Assembly (NCBI GenBank): GCA_902780395.1
Contig: CACZFH010000007.1
Coordinates: forward strand, 1-55,086
Length of the DNA: 55,086 nt
Source of the DNA: an uncultured Erysipelotrichaceae bacterium
GTDB taxonomy: Bacteria; Bacillota_I; Bacilli_A; RF39; UBA660
Direction: 5' to 3'
Shown: positions 26,801 through 33,164 of the stretch, piece by piece
Layout: every line of letters starts with the position of its first letter
Numbering within the stretch: position 1 is the stretch's first letter
Program-made: the position numbers and the translations under genes
Notes under the pieces: model-generated
Database searches by the model: none
Told to the model about the DNA's origin: nothing
What the model saw: only the letters and a program-made list of their open reading frames with translations

Positions 26801-26905
26801 AACCCCAGGAATAGCTACTATCATAATAATACCCAAAATAGCAATAACTGCTAGTAATTCAACTAACGTAAAACCTTTTGAATTATGTCTTTTTATATTC
26901 AACAT
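23864..26905 (-). CDS. Second giant pseudopilin-like surface protein with Ig-like repeats
   Basis: The 1013-residue protein starts with a basic leader and GFTLVELLAVIAILGIIMIV, a class III prepilin signal with Glu at the expected +5 position; cleavage is expected after the Gly near residue 11. After the pilin helix and a globular part (to about 140) come tandem bacterial Ig-like domains with linkers of the type DKTPPxxxxxxY, DWTAPTLTI and DKTAPVINS, and repeated C-x-G-S-G-C type loops. The C-terminal 300 residues are Cys-, Trp- and Tyr-rich (CGAEEGCQLHGW), probably a disulfide-stabilised tip or binding domain. It is monocistronic: own extended -10 promoter, AGGTGATGA ribosome binding site and terminator. 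It differs from the other pseudopilin in repeats and is not a simple duplicate. Confidence 0.87.
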   Translation of the reverse strand: MLNIKRHNSKGFTLVELLAVIAILGIIMIVAIPGVTMLINRSKSDSRDSMEKTLEMAAKSYASGNSQALPKTVGESTLIKAKDLKKTNFLKEDLVDYDKNSCMEDSVVRIYKYANNGYTYTPYLYCEGDEIPSSIEPEKPVISIVYTDEQGNNIATASENVTIAMTDIDIKGNSAGNLALDGYSYAISACYKSAGTCESDDLFTEVYNSGSIDANDSKVVNIHKKLRDYVDITTVSTFKITVSAYNIAGGVFETSLNSFYLDETPPICSSIEGQADDDYWNNQDRKRIITVKCTDGNGSGCVRDKYVKTFTTEMDKGVITIEDNAGNKTDCSVNVHLDWTAPTLTINAYKRNADGSKGSLEATIVANDAAPTQTLTKYASGHGADQWLNIDNFPNGIYYEMSVDDNVTRSSGIWSANQKRQKKDNITNFDYTDEVVNYNFDISNTVHNFYIDKSSEGWRKGNITVTDLSGNKVRVNILAALDLEQPVCKNSGEDKNWRKEDLTLYGACTDNISGCVSETIHKTFTTDINTTTASPGTVEDKAGNKTNCASNQTVKIDKTPPANMVINMYKATGDSAPTSTSGLNSYSSGTWTNTNVYAVVSGATDGGSGLKGYYLTSTGVASHSEEQVTSKYYKTEGTTTSYWKVCDNVGNCYTAGAREIKIDKTAPVINSIVYQYRSSLFGNDDKCQMVPNTACNFVDCKGYYSECDNEKNRRLVLKSNTSACVNYVRNHLDSGCSDSTVSWSRRKPVPNTHNEYNVDYIGDIFNVNGGHSQVWFDTSTFNATDVTSQIKIKKIYAKYDYQTGFNEGDLVYNSQTSGNGGIYRTITSRNHGSTLKLYVEDYAGNSNTWFIYAQYTGNTLHTGGFWKYTPLEYNVLYHRRNDQDAKNGNYQWAYWVHGWAHRFYIRTFMSAEDVVPLTFWSYYSDKNNRIFSGEGNCGAEEGCQLHGWRWINGSLFFLNTNEYDINKTPNGGAVENDWVTACRDSNYYLIPPEGGCNDSGYMTKWCSRGGYCS

Positions 26906-26926
26906 TCATCACCTACTCTAAACAAT

Positions 26927-26935
26927 AGTATAACA
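26927..26935 (-). promoter_or_regulatory. Extended -10 promoter of the 1013-residue pseudopilin gene
   Basis: CTATG-T-TATACT on the minus strand (TATACT at 26927-26932), about 22 bases upstream of the ATG. Confidence 0.55.
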
Positions 26936-26968
26936 TAGTGCCATTAAAATATCACTATTTTTTTTCAA

Positions 26969-26990
26969 AAAAAAACCGTTAAAAACGGAT
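26969..26990 (-). terminator. Terminator of the Pro/Ala/Val/Met-rich protein gene
   Basis: On the minus strand ATCCGTT-TTT-AACGG is followed by a run of about nine T residues, nine bases after the stop codon. The stem sequence resembles the second recG terminator. Confidence 0.75.
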
Positions 26991-26999
26991 TTTTAAATC

Positions 27000-27944
27000 T
27001 TATTGCACAGGACCCATTGGTTGAACTGGTGCTACTGGCTGAACAGGAGCAACTTCACCCATATTAGGTGTCATCATAACTGGATCAGTTGGTTGTGATT
27101 GAACTGGTTGTGGTGCAACAGAAGGCATTGTTTGAGTATTTTGTAATGGATCTGCCCCACCATAAATTTGATGACTAGGTTCTGGATTTACATTTATATC
27201 AGTTACTGCTGGACTAGCCCCACCATAAATTACAGGTGCTGGAGCCTCAGGAGCAGTCATAGTTGGTTGTACCATCACTGGTTCTGAAGATGCAATTTGA
27301 GGTGCCACAGGAGTAACCTCTACTGGTGCAACTTCAACAGGGCTAGACAATACTTCTGTTGGAGCTGCCATAGGAGCCTCAGCAGGCATTCCCATTGGAG
27401 CAACTGGTTGAACTGGTGTCTCAACTGGCATTTCAACAGGTGCTGCAGGCATTACTGGAATTTCCGTTGGCATTGCTGGAGCAACTGGTTGAACAGGTGT
27501 CTCAACTGGCATTTCAACAGGTGCTACAGGAACTTCAGGCATAACAGGTGCAACTTCTGGAGTTGCGACAGGTGCCACATAAGGATCAACAACAGGTGCA
27601 ACTTGTTGTTGAACTGCCATTGGATCAATCATTGGTGCTGCTTCAGGCATTGCAGGAACACTCTCAACAGGTGTAGGCATAACCATCGGATTGGCAGCAA
27701 TTTGATTAGCTTCTGGCATAGTCATAGCTGGTGCAGCAGGTTGTGCTACGTCAGGTGTAACAGGAGCTGGTGCTGGTGCTGCATTAGTAGTAGAAGCAGC
27801 TTCACTTTCCTGTTTCTTTTTCTCTTTCTTAGATTTTTTACCCGTAATAAGTAAAATAATAAATGCAATTAATAATAGGCACAAACCTCCTGTAATAAAC
27901 ATTCCAGGTACAGTTGTAAACCACGATAAATCAAAATTACTCAT
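27000..27944 (-). CDS. Single-pass membrane protein with a long Pro/Ala/Val/Met-rich repeat tail
   Basis: The 314-residue protein has a short N-terminus, one membrane helix (about 14-36), a Lys/Ser-rich stretch (GKKSKKEKKKQ) and about 260 residues of low-complexity Pro, Ala, Val, Met and Gln. Repeats include two near-identical PVEMPVETPVQPVAP units and two IYGGA-type units. The Lys cluster right after the helix favours a cytoplasmic location for the tail (positive-inside rule), unlike most neighbours. The ATG at 27944 has GGGAG upstream; a longer frame to 28007 runs through the promoter. Such tails are usually disordered spacers. I cannot assign a function. It is monocistronic with a good promoter and terminator. 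Confidence 0.75.
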   Translation of the reverse strand: MSNFDLSWFTTVPGMFITGGLCLLLIAFIILLITGKKSKKEKKKQESEAASTTNAAPAPAPVTPDVAQPAAPAMTMPEANQIAANPMVMPTPVESVPAMPEAAPMIDPMAVQQQVAPVVDPYVAPVATPEVAPVMPEVPVAPVEMPVETPVQPVAPAMPTEIPVMPAAPVEMPVETPVQPVAPMGMPAEAPMAAPTEVLSSPVEVAPVEVTPVAPQIASSEPVMVQPTMTAPEAPAPVIYGGASPAVTDINVNPEPSHQIYGGADPLQNTQTMPSVAPQPVQSQPTDPVMMTPNMGEVAPVQPVAPVQPMGPVQ

Positions 27945-27978
27945 TTTATCTACTCCCTTTATTCTATAATCTATATCT

Positions 27979-28007
27979 ATGATAACAAAAAAAAATTCCA
28001 ATTGCAA
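27979..28007 (-). promoter_or_regulatory. Promoter of the Pro/Ala/Val/Met-rich protein gene
   Basis: Minus strand: TTGCAA (28002-28007), a 17-base spacer and TATCAT (27979-27984), the latter extended by TG one base upstream. Confidence 0.6.
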
Positions 28008-28032
28008 ACATTTTATTTTATATACACTTTCT

Positions 28033-28692
28033 TTACAATGTAAATCTTGTCCAATATCCTTTTTTCATAGGATACAATTGGAATGATAACTCCTCTTTTG
28101 TTACAGGATGTATAAATGTCAATTGATAGGCAAATAAACATATTTGTTGATTATCAAGCACTCCATATCTCTGATCTCCTAATAAATAATGACCCCTAGA
28201 AGCAAATTGTACTCTAATTTGATGATGTCGACCAGTCTTTAACATAATAGATACTAAACTACAATCATATTCTTCATTATAATCTAATACTTCATATTCT
28301 AAAATTGCTTTTTTTCCATTAGAAGAAATAATACTATTTCCATCAGAACCCTTTTCTATATAATCTATCCATTCGTCTTTTTCTTTTTCAAGTTTTCCAT
28401 GAACAATTGCTAAATACTTTTTAACCACTTTATGCTCATTAAAACTTTTACATAAACGACTAGCAGCCTTACTACTTCTAGCAAAAACCATAATACCACC
28501 AACTGGCCGATCTAAACGATGAACCAAACCAAGATATACATTTCCTGGTTTATGATACTTTTCTTTTATATACTGTTTTACCATATCTAACAAAGATAAA
28601 TCACCAGTACTATCTCCCTGGCTTAGTACATTATAAGGTTTTTCAACCACAATAATATGATTATCCTCATATAATACATTTAACTTATTCAT
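28033..28692 (-). CDS. RluA-family pseudouridine synthase
   Basis: The 219-residue enzyme isomerises uridine to pseudouridine in rRNA or tRNA. The RluA signature HRLDRPVGG with the catalytic Asp is near residue 66. ILEYEVLDYN and the TGRHHQIRVQFASRGH segment near 150 follow, as does GDQRYG. It lacks an N-terminal S4 RNA-binding domain, so it resembles the short RluA type; the modified position cannot be read from sequence. The start at 28692 has GGGAG four bases upstream and overlaps the methyltransferase gene by eight bases. Longer starts lie entirely within that gene. Pairing with an rRNA methyltransferase gene suggests both act in ribosome modification. Confidence 0.92.
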   Translation of the reverse strand: MNKLNVLYEDNHIIVVEKPYNVLSQGDSTGDLSLLDMVKQYIKEKYHKPGNVYLGLVHRLDRPVGGIMVFARSSKAASRLCKSFNEHKVVKKYLAIVHGKLEKEKDEWIDYIEKGSDGNSIISSNGKKAILEYEVLDYNEEYDCSLVSIMLKTGRHHQIRVQFASRGHYLLGDQRYGVLDNQQICLFAYQLTFIHPVTKEELSFQLYPMKKGYWTRFTL

Positions 28693-29557
28693 AAGACTCC
28701 CATCTTCCATAAATACCACATGGCAACACTAGTGACTGTTTCGTAATAGGCAATCCTACTTCCCCACTAGAAATAATTCCTTTAGTATGTTTTTGAACTG
28801 TCAATTTTAAAATATTTTCTAATACCATAGGAGATAAACCAGTAGTATAAGAATTAATTAAAAAGAATAATGGCTTATCAGATAATAATTCAGTACAAAG
28901 ACTAACTAAATGAGCTAAATCTTTCTCAATATCCCATACTTCTCCATTAGCTCCTCTTCCATAACTAGGAGGATCCATAATAATAGCATCATAATGTTTA
29001 CCCCGACGTATTTCTCTTTCAACAAATTTAACTACATCATCTACAATATAACGAACATGATCTCCTTGATATCCCGAAGAGTTAACATTTTCTTTACACC
29101 AATCAACCATTCCTTTAGAAGAATCAACATGAGTAACATATGCTCCTGCTGAAAGACAAGCAACACTTGCTCCACCTGTATAAGCAAATAAATTTAATAC
29201 TTTAATATCTCTATTACTATTTTTTATTTTATTTATCATAAAATTCCAATTAATAGCTTGTTCTGGAAATAACCCAGTATGTTTAAATCCCATCTGTTTA
29301 ATATGAAAAGATAAATTCTTATAATGAATCATCCAAGAACCAGGTACCGTTCGAAGATTTTCCCAAGAACCTCCCCCTTTATTACTTCGATGATAAACAG
29401 CATCTATTTTCCCTTTATATTTTAAAGAAAGATCTCCCAAATCCCAAATAACTTGTGGATCTGGTCTTAGTAAATATATATTTCCCCATCTTTCATATTT
29501 TTCTCCTAAAGAAGCATCAATACATTCATAATCTTCCCAATCATTTGCAAGTAACAT
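28685..29557 (-). CDS. Class I SAM-dependent methyltransferase, RlmI/RlmK-like
   Basis: The 290-residue protein resembles the 23S rRNA cytosine/guanine methyltransferases RlmI and RlmK. The SAM-binding motif I LNLFAYTGGASVACLSAGA lies near residue 122. The acidic motif II is VTHVDSS, and the motif IV catalytic loop IIMDPPSYGRG is near 195. The FPEQAINWNF segment near 97 is typical of this family. It lacks the N-terminal PUA domain of RlmI. I start at 29557, after GGGGTG: a longer ATG at 29578 lies right on the -10 promoter element, so it probably precedes the transcript start. The specific RNA target is unknown. It is cotranscribed with the pseudouridine synthase gene. Confidence 0.88.
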   Translation of the reverse strand: MLLANDWEDYECIDASLGEKYERWGNIYLLRPDPQVIWDLGDLSLKYKGKIDAVYHRSNKGGGSWENLRTVPGSWMIHYKNLSFHIKQMGFKHTGLFPEQAINWNFMINKIKNSNRDIKVLNLFAYTGGASVACLSAGAYVTHVDSSKGMVDWCKENVNSSGYQGDHVRYIVDDVVKFVEREIRRGKHYDAIIMDPPSYGRGANGEVWDIEKDLAHLVSLCTELLSDKPLFFLINSYTTGLSPMVLENILKLTVQKHTKGIISSGEVGLPITKQSLVLPCGIYGRWESYE

Positions 29558-29578
29558 AGTACACCCCATTTCCAACAT

Positions 29579-29587
29579 AGTATAACA
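29579..29587 (-). promoter_or_regulatory. Extended -10 promoter of the methyltransferase/pseudouridine synthase unit
   Basis: ATATG-T-TATACT on the minus strand (TATACT at 29579-29584). Its position sets the methyltransferase start at 29557 rather than 29578. Confidence 0.55.
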
Positions 29588-29600
29588 TATAATTATAAAA

Positions 29601-29622
29601 GAAAAAAGGTACTAAATACCTT
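29601..29622 (-). terminator. Terminator of the zinc-ribbon protein gene
   Basis: AAGGTA and TACCTT (29606-29611 and 29617-29622) form a 6-bp stem with a five-base loop, followed by TTTTC on the minus strand. The TAG stop (29612-29614) lies in the loop. Confidence 0.7.
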
Positions 29623-30337
29623 CATCAATAGACTTTCTTCCTCGAATAATACTTTGACAATAACCACAACGAGTTTTTCCACGAATATCTACATCATTTA
29701 AAGCTCCACAATTTGGACAATGAACAGATTCTATATCAGTATCTACCTTTCTCTTTTCAACAGAATAATAAAGAATTTGACGATCTATTGTATCTAACTT
29801 TATTCCATTAATTAATCCTTTATCATACAAATATTTAATATCTTGATATACTTTTTCTCGTAATTCTTTAATAGTTAAATAATTTGGATTATTAATAACA
29901 TTAGCAATTTCATTAATTTGTAAATGACTACCATATACAAATGGTTTATATTTCTCTAACAACAATTGATCTTCTTCACTACAAGGTAATAATTGTAAAT
30001 TAACCGTATCAATATAATAATCTCCTATATATCTTTTATTCTTTAAATATCGTATCTTTAGAATACACTCCGGTACACCACATAAACTCATTTCTGCAAT
30101 CTTCTTAATATCTGTTATTTTATTATGTGAAATAAGATTAAAAATCTGATTCAATTTCCAATCAAAATCTTGATCATTAGGAACATATTCTCCATAAAAC
30201 TTAGCATATTTCTGATAAGAATTTTGATTAACATGTTTTGCATCAATCGCTTTTTTCGAAGGTGAGGAAAAAGCCTTTTTAAAACCACCTACTAATATCA
30301 AAATAATTAAGTAAAAAAATAATATATATATAATCAT
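29612..30337 (-). CDS. Membrane-anchored protein with C-terminal zinc ribbon, function unknown
   Basis: The 241-residue protein has an N-terminal hydrophobic helix (about 2-18), a charged linker and an alpha/beta middle region with Tyr-rich helices. It ends in a rubredoxin-like zinc ribbon, CPNCG...RCGYCQ (near residues 212-232). The Lys-rich linker after the helix (KKAFSSPSKKAIDAK) and the zinc ribbon favour a cytoplasmic domain. I do not recognise the middle domain. The start has AGGGAG upstream and it follows the lipoprotein gene with a nine-base gap, so the two are cotranscribed. They may form an inside/outside pair at the membrane, which is only inference. Confidence 0.7.
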   Translation of the reverse strand: MIIYILFFYLIILILVGGFKKAFSSPSKKAIDAKHVNQNSYQKYAKFYGEYVPNDQDFDWKLNQIFNLISHNKITDIKKIAEMSLCGVPECILKIRYLKNKRYIGDYYIDTVNLQLLPCSEEDQLLLEKYKPFVYGSHLQINEIANVINNPNYLTIKELREKVYQDIKYLYDKGLINGIKLDTIDRQILYYSVEKRKVDTDIESVHCPNCGALNDVDIRGKTRCGYCQSIIRGRKSIDEGI

Positions 30338-30346
30338 AAATTCTCC

Positions 30347-31174
30347 CTAAGATGCTACTGAAAAAGTCATCTGATAATCAGTAATTAACAAAGAACCATT
30401 ATAAACAATTATTCTATCATTATACTTAGAAAAAATAGGCTCTTCTTTCATTTCATAAGTACAAGAAATATCAGCATATTTTTTACACTCATCGCCATTG
30501 GTTACTACCATACGATAAACTGTTTCTTCTGTCTTAAGAAATGTATTAATAGAATCACCAGCATAATTAAAATCGACAATTCTAGAACCATAATCAGATT
30601 TAGAATAAACAATTTTAGTACTAACTAATTGAGGAGGAGAATTTCTATCAATACTAATTACTTCATTACCATAAATATTACCATCTGTTTTCAATATATA
30701 ATAAAGACCTGTACTTCTATCAGCCGTTATAACTTTTACAACATCTTCATCTTTTAATAAAATATCATAAATCAAATAGGAATTATCCGTTTCAGGAATT
30801 TCGGAATAGCTATTAACATTATTTTGAGACATTAAATAATAATACTTTCCATCAGTCGCTTTAATAATACTATCATCCAAAATAGCTTTTACTCTTAATG
30901 TAGTTTCTGCCTCTTTACATTGTTCATTATTAGCATAAGGTTGCCCCATAGATATTTCATATATCTTACCCTCACTGTTAATAATATGTGTTCCTGTTAA
31001 ATAAAGAATTTTCTCACGAGCCGTTTTTTCTTTTCCCTGTGGATAAAATCTAGCACAAGCAAACTTATTACCAACATTAAAACCAGCATGTCTAAGTTCT
31101 CTAGTAACTGTACCATTACAAGCAGTACATAATAAACAAACTAGAATGAATAAAAAACAATACTTTTTTTTCAT
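30347..31174 (-). CDS. Lipoprotein, function unknown
   Basis: The 275-residue protein has a signal peptide with a lipobox: FILVCLLCTAC, cleaved before the Cys near residue 19, so it should be lipid-anchored outside the membrane. The mature part is beta-rich with repeated short Tyr/Ile strands and short loops, for example GKIYEISMGQ, GKYYYLMSQN, GLYYILKTDGNIYG and TVYRMVVTNG, compatible with a beta-propeller or repeat-sheet fold. Four further Cys are present. No enzyme motif is visible. It has an extended -10 promoter about 25 bases upstream and leads a two-gene operon with the zinc-ribbon protein. Confidence 0.75.
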   Translation of the reverse strand: MKKKYCFLFILVCLLCTACNGTVTRELRHAGFNVGNKFACARFYPQGKEKTAREKILYLTGTHIINSEGKIYEISMGQPYANNEQCKEAETTLRVKAILDDSIIKATDGKYYYLMSQNNVNSYSEIPETDNSYLIYDILLKDEDVVKVITADRSTGLYYILKTDGNIYGNEVISIDRNSPPQLVSTKIVYSKSDYGSRIVDFNYAGDSINTFLKTEETVYRMVVTNGDECKKYADISCTYEMKEEPIFSKYNDRIIVYNGSLLITDYQMTFSVAS

Positions 31175-31198
31175 AAAACATTCCCTACCTTCATAAAA

Positions 31199-31207
31199 AA
31201 TATATCA
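31199..31207 (-). promoter_or_regulatory. Extended -10 promoter of the lipoprotein gene
   Basis: TTGTG-A-TATATT on the minus strand (TATATT at 31199-31204), between the end of the preceding gene and the lipoprotein start. Confidence 0.5.
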
Positions 31208-31227
31208 CAAAAAAAGAAGAAAGAAAA

Positions 31228-32079
31228 CTAGAATTTTCTAATGATGTCAAATATATCTTGTATTTTAGATGCATCTTCCTTACTATATTTTTCAATCACT
31301 TCTTCTACTTTTATTTTCTTCTTAGTTTTTCCATCTTTATGAAATAATTTATCTAATTTTTTATAAACGATTTCAATACTTTCCTGATCTGTTATAAATT
31401 GTTTACTTTCTACCTGCATAATTCCTAATTTCTTTTTTCCACCATTCAAGCGAAAAGTAAAATAATCAAATTTTCTTAGTACTCTTCCCCTTCGCTGATT
31501 TTCCAAAATCATAATTGCTAATAACAAATTAGAAATTTCTTTTTCATCACAATGTAAATCATCATAATATCGATCTTTCAATTTAACATATTGAACAAGC
31601 ACCATTTCCCTACTAATCAAATGATCAGTTTTTGAAACAGTATTTTGTAAAATATTTCTATTCTTAAAAAAGAAATAGAAAAATATAAATAGTAAAAACC
31701 ATATAATAATACGAAAATCTTTTCCTGATAAAAAAACTTGATCAACTCGATTGATAAATTCTTGATTAAGTATAAAACCAATAATAACTAATACTGAGTA
31801 ATAATAAACATTTTGTTCACTTTTATCAAAAAAATCTCTTTCTAAGAAATAACTATGATAGATTAAATCAATAAAAAACATAAATACAAATATAAAAAAG
31901 ATCTGTTCAGTATAAGAAAAAATAAATCTTTTCATCATACCAGATATAACTAGCAACAAGAATATGGATATTATCATCTTTTCTAGTTTTGTAAGTTTAT
32001 ATTTATGATTCAAACCTAATACTATTAAAAAAAATACTATGCCAAAAAACATATATAAAAACCAACCTAATAACCCCAT
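31228..32079 (-). CDS. Multi-spanning membrane protein with cytoplasmic tail, function unknown
   Basis: The 283-residue protein has about five hydrophobic helices in its first 140 residues (near 5-23, 33-52, 53-75, 90-107 and 115-133). A charged helical tail of about 145 residues (Lys/Glu-rich, KKKIKVEEVIEKYSKED) is probably cytoplasmic. No transporter or enzyme signature is visible. ATG at 32079 is chosen, with AAGAGG eight bases upstream; an in-frame GTG at 32088 overlaps that site. It has a good promoter with both hexamers and seems monocistronic. The weak AGAAAA/TTTTCT hairpin after its stop is not a convincing terminator. Confidence 0.72.
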   Translation of the reverse strand: MGLLGWFLYMFFGIVFFLIVLGLNHKYKLTKLEKMIISIFLLLVISGMMKRFIFSYTEQIFFIFVFMFFIDLIYHSYFLERDFFDKSEQNVYYYSVLVIIGFILNQEFINRVDQVFLSGKDFRIIIWFLLFIFFYFFFKNRNILQNTVSKTDHLISREMVLVQYVKLKDRYYDDLHCDEKEISNLLLAIMILENQRRGRVLRKFDYFTFRLNGGKKKLGIMQVESKQFITDQESIEIVYKKLDKLFHKDGKTKKKIKVEEVIEKYSKEDASKIQDIFDIIRKF

Positions 32080-32100
32080 ACATGACACCTCTTAAAAGCT

Positions 32101-32129
32101 ATTATAATAAAATAAGATAATTAATACAA
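32101..32129 (-). promoter_or_regulatory. Promoter of the multi-spanning membrane protein gene
   Basis: Minus strand: TTGTAT (32124-32129), a 17-base spacer and TATAAT (32101-32106), 22 bases upstream of the ATG. Confidence 0.6.
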
Positions 32130-32149
32130 TAAAAGAATATAATTGTTAA

Positions 32150-32443
32150 TCATTTGTTTAAACTCTTCAATCTATTCTTAATCATAAAAACTAAATCCAT
32201 AGGACCTTTCATTAGATTAAGAACAATTAAAGCATCTTGTAATTTTGTTTTATCAGATAATTCTTCTTTTATTTTTTTAGCTTCTTTTACATAATCAAAA
32301 TTAGGAATTGGATTTTCCTTAACTACGGCTTTAATATATTCTTCTATTTCTTTCATCATGTAAACTTTTAACGGATACTCATCCATTATCCCAACTCCAT
32401 AGTATCCTCCAACTAAATAACGAAACTGATTTTCCAATTCCAT
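32150..32443 (-). CDS. Small cytoplasmic protein, function unknown
   Basis: The 97-residue protein has no membrane segment. A mixed N-terminal part (FRYLVGGYYGVGIMDEYPL) is followed by Lys/Glu-rich helices with amphipathic spacing. I do not recognise it. It has its own extended -10 promoter, an AGGTGG ribosome binding site and ends in TGA. It is divergent from the only plus-strand TasA-like gene, sharing an 87-base intergenic region, so a regulatory link is possible but unproven. Confidence 0.6.
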   Translation of the reverse strand: MELENQFRYLVGGYYGVGIMDEYPLKVYMMKEIEEYIKAVVKENPIPNFDYVKEAKKIKEELSDKTKLQDALIVLNLMKGPMDLVFMIKNRLKSLNK

Positions 32444-32459
32444 ACTACCACCTAATAAT

Positions 32460-32468
32460 ATATTAACA
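32460..32468 (-). promoter_or_regulatory. Extended -10 promoter of the 97-residue gene
   Basis: TTATG-T-TAATAT on the minus strand (TAATAT at 32460-32465), 16 bases upstream of the start. It diverges from the TasA-like gene's promoter 40 bases away. Confidence 0.5.
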
Positions 32469-32505
32469 TAAGAAAGAAAAAAAACTACTAAAAAAGAAAA
32501 TCTTA

Positions 32506-32514
32506 TGTTAAAAT
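32506..32514 (+). promoter_or_regulatory. Extended -10 promoter of the plus-strand TasA-like gene
   Basis: TTATG-T-TAAAAT (TAAAAT at 32509-32514), 16 bases upstream of the chosen ATG. It matches the extended -10 form of the minus-strand genes. Confidence 0.5.
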
Positions 32515-32530
32515 GATAATAGGTGATACT

Positions 32531-33124
32531 ATGAAGAAGAAAGATATCCGTTTTCTGATAATATTTATAGTAATTGTAACATTCTCACTATTTTATTTAT
32601 TCCAATCATCGTATGCAAAATACCGAAAACAAGTATCAGCAGGAATGCAAGCAACCATAGCCAGTTGGAATATCAAAGTAAATAATGAGAATATCAATAA
32701 CAAATCAACTCTAACAAATAGTATTATTCCAACAATAGATTCAAATCAATATATAAAATCCGGAGTTATTGCTCCTGGTTCTACTGGACACTTTGAAGTT
32801 GTAATAAATGCCGAAGATGTAGATGTAGACTTTAATTATGAAATAGAAAGTGAAGTTGATGAAAATACTCCTCTAACCGATTTAACCTTTACTGGTTACA
32901 AGATAGGAACAGGAGCTGTTCAAACCTTTTCAGGAGGAAATACTACTATCACAGGAAACATAACTAAAAACACCTCAGATACTACAATAACAGTCTATTT
33001 TACTTGGAATGACAGTGCAACCAATAATATGAATAATCAAGCGGATACTGAATATGCCATTGATGAAGACCATGAAAATACCAATATTATTGTAAGTATC
33101 CACTTTACTCAAAGATCTTCCTAA
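32531..33124 (+). CDS. TasA/camelysin-like anchored surface protein (SipW-type substrate)
   Basis: The 197-residue protein has one N-terminal hydrophobic helix (about 6-27), followed by QSSYAKYRKQVSAGMQATIASWNIKVN at the mature end: only the A-K-Y and A-x-W pattern matters here. This boundary is typical of SipW-dependent TasA/camelysin-like proteins. The rest is a beta-rich domain with the recurring APGSTGHFEVVINAE phrase near residue 75, also seen as SPGSTGTISLELDP in the 207-residue neighbour. Function is probably as a fibre or matrix subunit, by family. The ATG at 32531 has GGTGAT at good spacing. It is the only protein gene on the plus strand, has its own promoter and terminator, and lies at the edge of the minus-strand island it resembles. 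Confidence 0.8.
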   Translation: MKKKDIRFLIIFIVIVTFSLFYLFQSSYAKYRKQVSAGMQATIASWNIKVNNENINNKSTLTNSIIPTIDSNQYIKSGVIAPGSTGHFEVVINAEDVDVDFNYEIESEVDENTPLTDLTFTGYKIGTGAVQTFSGGNTTITGNITKNTSDTTITVYFTWNDSATNNMNNQADTEYAIDEDHENTNIIVSIHFTQRSS

Positions 33125-33138
33125 GATCTTTTTTTTTT
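33111..33138 (+). terminator. Terminator of the plus-strand TasA-like gene
   Basis: AAAGATCTT (33111-33119) and AAGATCTTT (33123-33131) form a 9-bp stem with a three-base loop, followed by T residues to 33138. The TAA stop is in the hairpin. Confidence 0.85.
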
Positions 33139-33141
33139 GCT

Positions 33142-33164
33142 AAAAAAAACCGAAATCGGTTTTT
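33142..33164 (-). terminator. Terminator of the surface-assembly island
   Basis: AAAACCGA (33146-33153) and TCGGTTTT (33156-33163) pair, with a T-run on the minus strand. The stop of the 248-residue gene (33163-33165) overlaps the arm. It converges back to back with the plus-strand terminator. Confidence 0.75.

Noticed and set aside
17371-26905. Complete type IV pilus locus
   Set aside because: Only two prepilin-like proteins are present; no PilB/PilT ATPase, PilC membrane protein or prepilin peptidase gene is in the window.
27297-27854. 185-residue plus-strand frame opposite the Pro/Ala/Val/Met-rich gene
   Set aside because: Its Cys/His/Trp/Asn-rich composition is the antisense image of a biased repeat gene; no promoter or ribosome site is present.
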